A stretch of DNA of 5,607 nt from JBJXHB01 sp046160725 (GTDB taxonomy: Bacteria > Pseudomonadota > Gammaproteobacteria > Burkholderiales > Burkholderiaceae_C): the NCBI GenBank assembly GCA_046160725.1, contig JBJXHB010000063.1, forward strand, positions 1 through 5,607, given 5' to 3'. How positions within the stretch are numbered: the first letter of the stretch is position 1; each line of letters starts with the position of its first letter. Position numbers and translations under genes: made by a program. This document shows, in pieces, positions 5,045 through 5,607 of this stretch. Under the pieces are notes generated by a model. That model saw only the letters and a program-made list of their open reading frames with translations. It made no database searches and had not been told where the DNA came from.

Positions 5045-5569
5045 ATGCTGTTGGACAACGTGCTGCCCCGCCTGCGCCGCCTGGCCGAGACGGTCCTGGT
5101 GCTGATGATGGGGGTGATGTTCGTCACCTTCATTGCCCAGGTCGTGTTCCGCTATGCCCTCAACCTGCCGCTGGCCTGGACCGAGGAGCTCAGCACGATG
5201 CTGTGGCTGTGGGGCATCCTTTGGGGCGCATCGTTCGTGATGCGCAATCAGGACGACATCCGCTTCGACATGCTCTACAACCTGCTGCCGCACGGCGCGC
5301 GCCGCTGGCTGACGGTGTGCGCCAGCAGCGCCATCGTGCTGATCCTGCTGGCCAGCCTTCCCGGCGCCTGGAGCTACATCAGCTTCATGAAGGTGGAGAA
5401 ATCAGCCGCCATGGGCCTGCCGATGAACGCGGTGTTCTCGATCTACCTGGTGTTCATCGTGGCCATGTGCCTGCGGCATGCCTACATCGCCTGGCAGGCC
5501 ATGCACAACCGGCTGGTCCAGGACGTGCTGAGCGTGGCAGCCGCTGACGACGGGACCCGGGCGCCATGA
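5045..5569 (+). CDS. dctQ: TRAP transporter small membrane subunit, DctQ family
   Basis: Inner-membrane subunit of 174 residues, the usual size, which partners the large DctM subunit to form the sodium-driven membrane part of the TRAP transporter. Four hydrophobic segments are visible at about 15-35, 50-66, 88-112 and 128-150, matching the four-helix DctQ topology. The family motif after helix 1 is clear: F35-R-Y-A-L-N-L-P-L-A-W-T-E-E-L-S, with R36, W45 and E47/E48. The next loop (R67-N-Q-D-D-I-R-F-D) also follows the usual pattern, in which an H or D precedes the 'I.fD' element. It lies 59 bp after dctP, and its stop overlaps the dctM start by 4 bp (ATGA), implying coupled translation of the two membrane partners. 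Confidence 0.9.
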   Translation: MLLDNVLPRLRRLAETVLVLMMGVMFVTFIAQVVFRYALNLPLAWTEELSTMLWLWGILWGASFVMRNQDDIRFDMLYNLLPHGARRWLTVCASSAIVLILLASLPGAWSYISFMKVEKSAAMGLPMNAVFSIYLVFIVAMCLRHAYIAWQAMHNRLVQDVLSVAAADDGTRAP

Positions 5570-5607
5570 CCACCTTCATGGGTTTGACCCCCTTCGTCTG
5601 GTGCGTC
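5566..5607 (+). CDS. dctM: TRAP transporter large membrane subunit, DctM family (5' fragment)
   Basis: Only the first 14 codons (MTTFMGLTPFVWCV) lie inside the window; the gene runs off the right edge. The identification rests mainly on position: it starts within the dctQ stop codon (ATGA), and a large 12-helix DctM subunit almost always follows dctQ. The visible residues turn hydrophobic after a short N-terminus, as expected, but carry no diagnostic motif. A second in-frame ATG at codon 5 is an alternative start. Confidence 0.6.
   Translation, partial: MTTFMGLTPFVWCV

Noticed and set aside
1..5607. CRISPR array, insertion sequence, phage or toxin-antitoxin elements
   Set aside because: No spaced direct repeats, transposase motifs, terminal inverted repeats or small paired genes were seen. 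Apart from the left-edge tract, composition is uniform.

Overview
The window reads as a high-GC (roughly two-thirds G+C by eye), tightly packed proteobacterial chromosome segment. Codon use, the stand-alone gene types and the TRAP transporter suggest a Burkholderiales-like betaproteobacterium. That placement is inference; there is no rRNA or marker gene to settle it.

Layout: 1-306 holds a short CA/CTCA simple repeat and no gene I can identify. At 307-1002 (+) is a Crp/Fnr-superfamily regulator. It converges tail to tail, with 7 bp between the stops, on a three-gene minus-strand operon read from right to left: an AroE-family dehydrogenase with the residues of a catabolic quinate/shikimate dehydrogenase (2787-3716), a stand-alone HPPD-like double VOC protein (1927-2790), and a TIM-barrel 3-dehydroshikimate dehydratase (1010-1915). 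A 279-bp divergent intergenic region (3717-3995) separates this operon from a plus-strand TRAP transporter operon: the binding protein dctP (3996-4985), the small membrane subunit dctQ (5045-5569) and the first 14 codons of the large membrane subunit dctM (5566 to the window edge).

Together the genes read as an uptake and catabolic unit for shikimate, quinate or a related hydroaromatic acid. The TRAP system imports the carboxylate, the dehydrogenase oxidises it to the 3-dehydro compound, and the dehydratase converts 3-dehydroshikimate to protocatechuate, which feeds the beta-ketoadipate or protocatechuate-cleavage pathways. A 3-dehydroquinate dehydratase, needed for quinate itself, is not in the window, nor are the protocatechuate enzymes.

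Three points stand out. First, the two halves of the fused QuiC1-type dehydratase are separate genes in reversed order, and the HPPD-like half appears to have lost two of its three metal ligands. Second, two near-identical 16-bp imperfect palindromes (TGTACTAAnnGGTnCA) sit 119 bp apart in the divergent promoter region, with the 5-6-5 geometry of Crp-family sites. Third, the dehydrogenase lacks a ribosome binding site and may be translated from a leaderless message.
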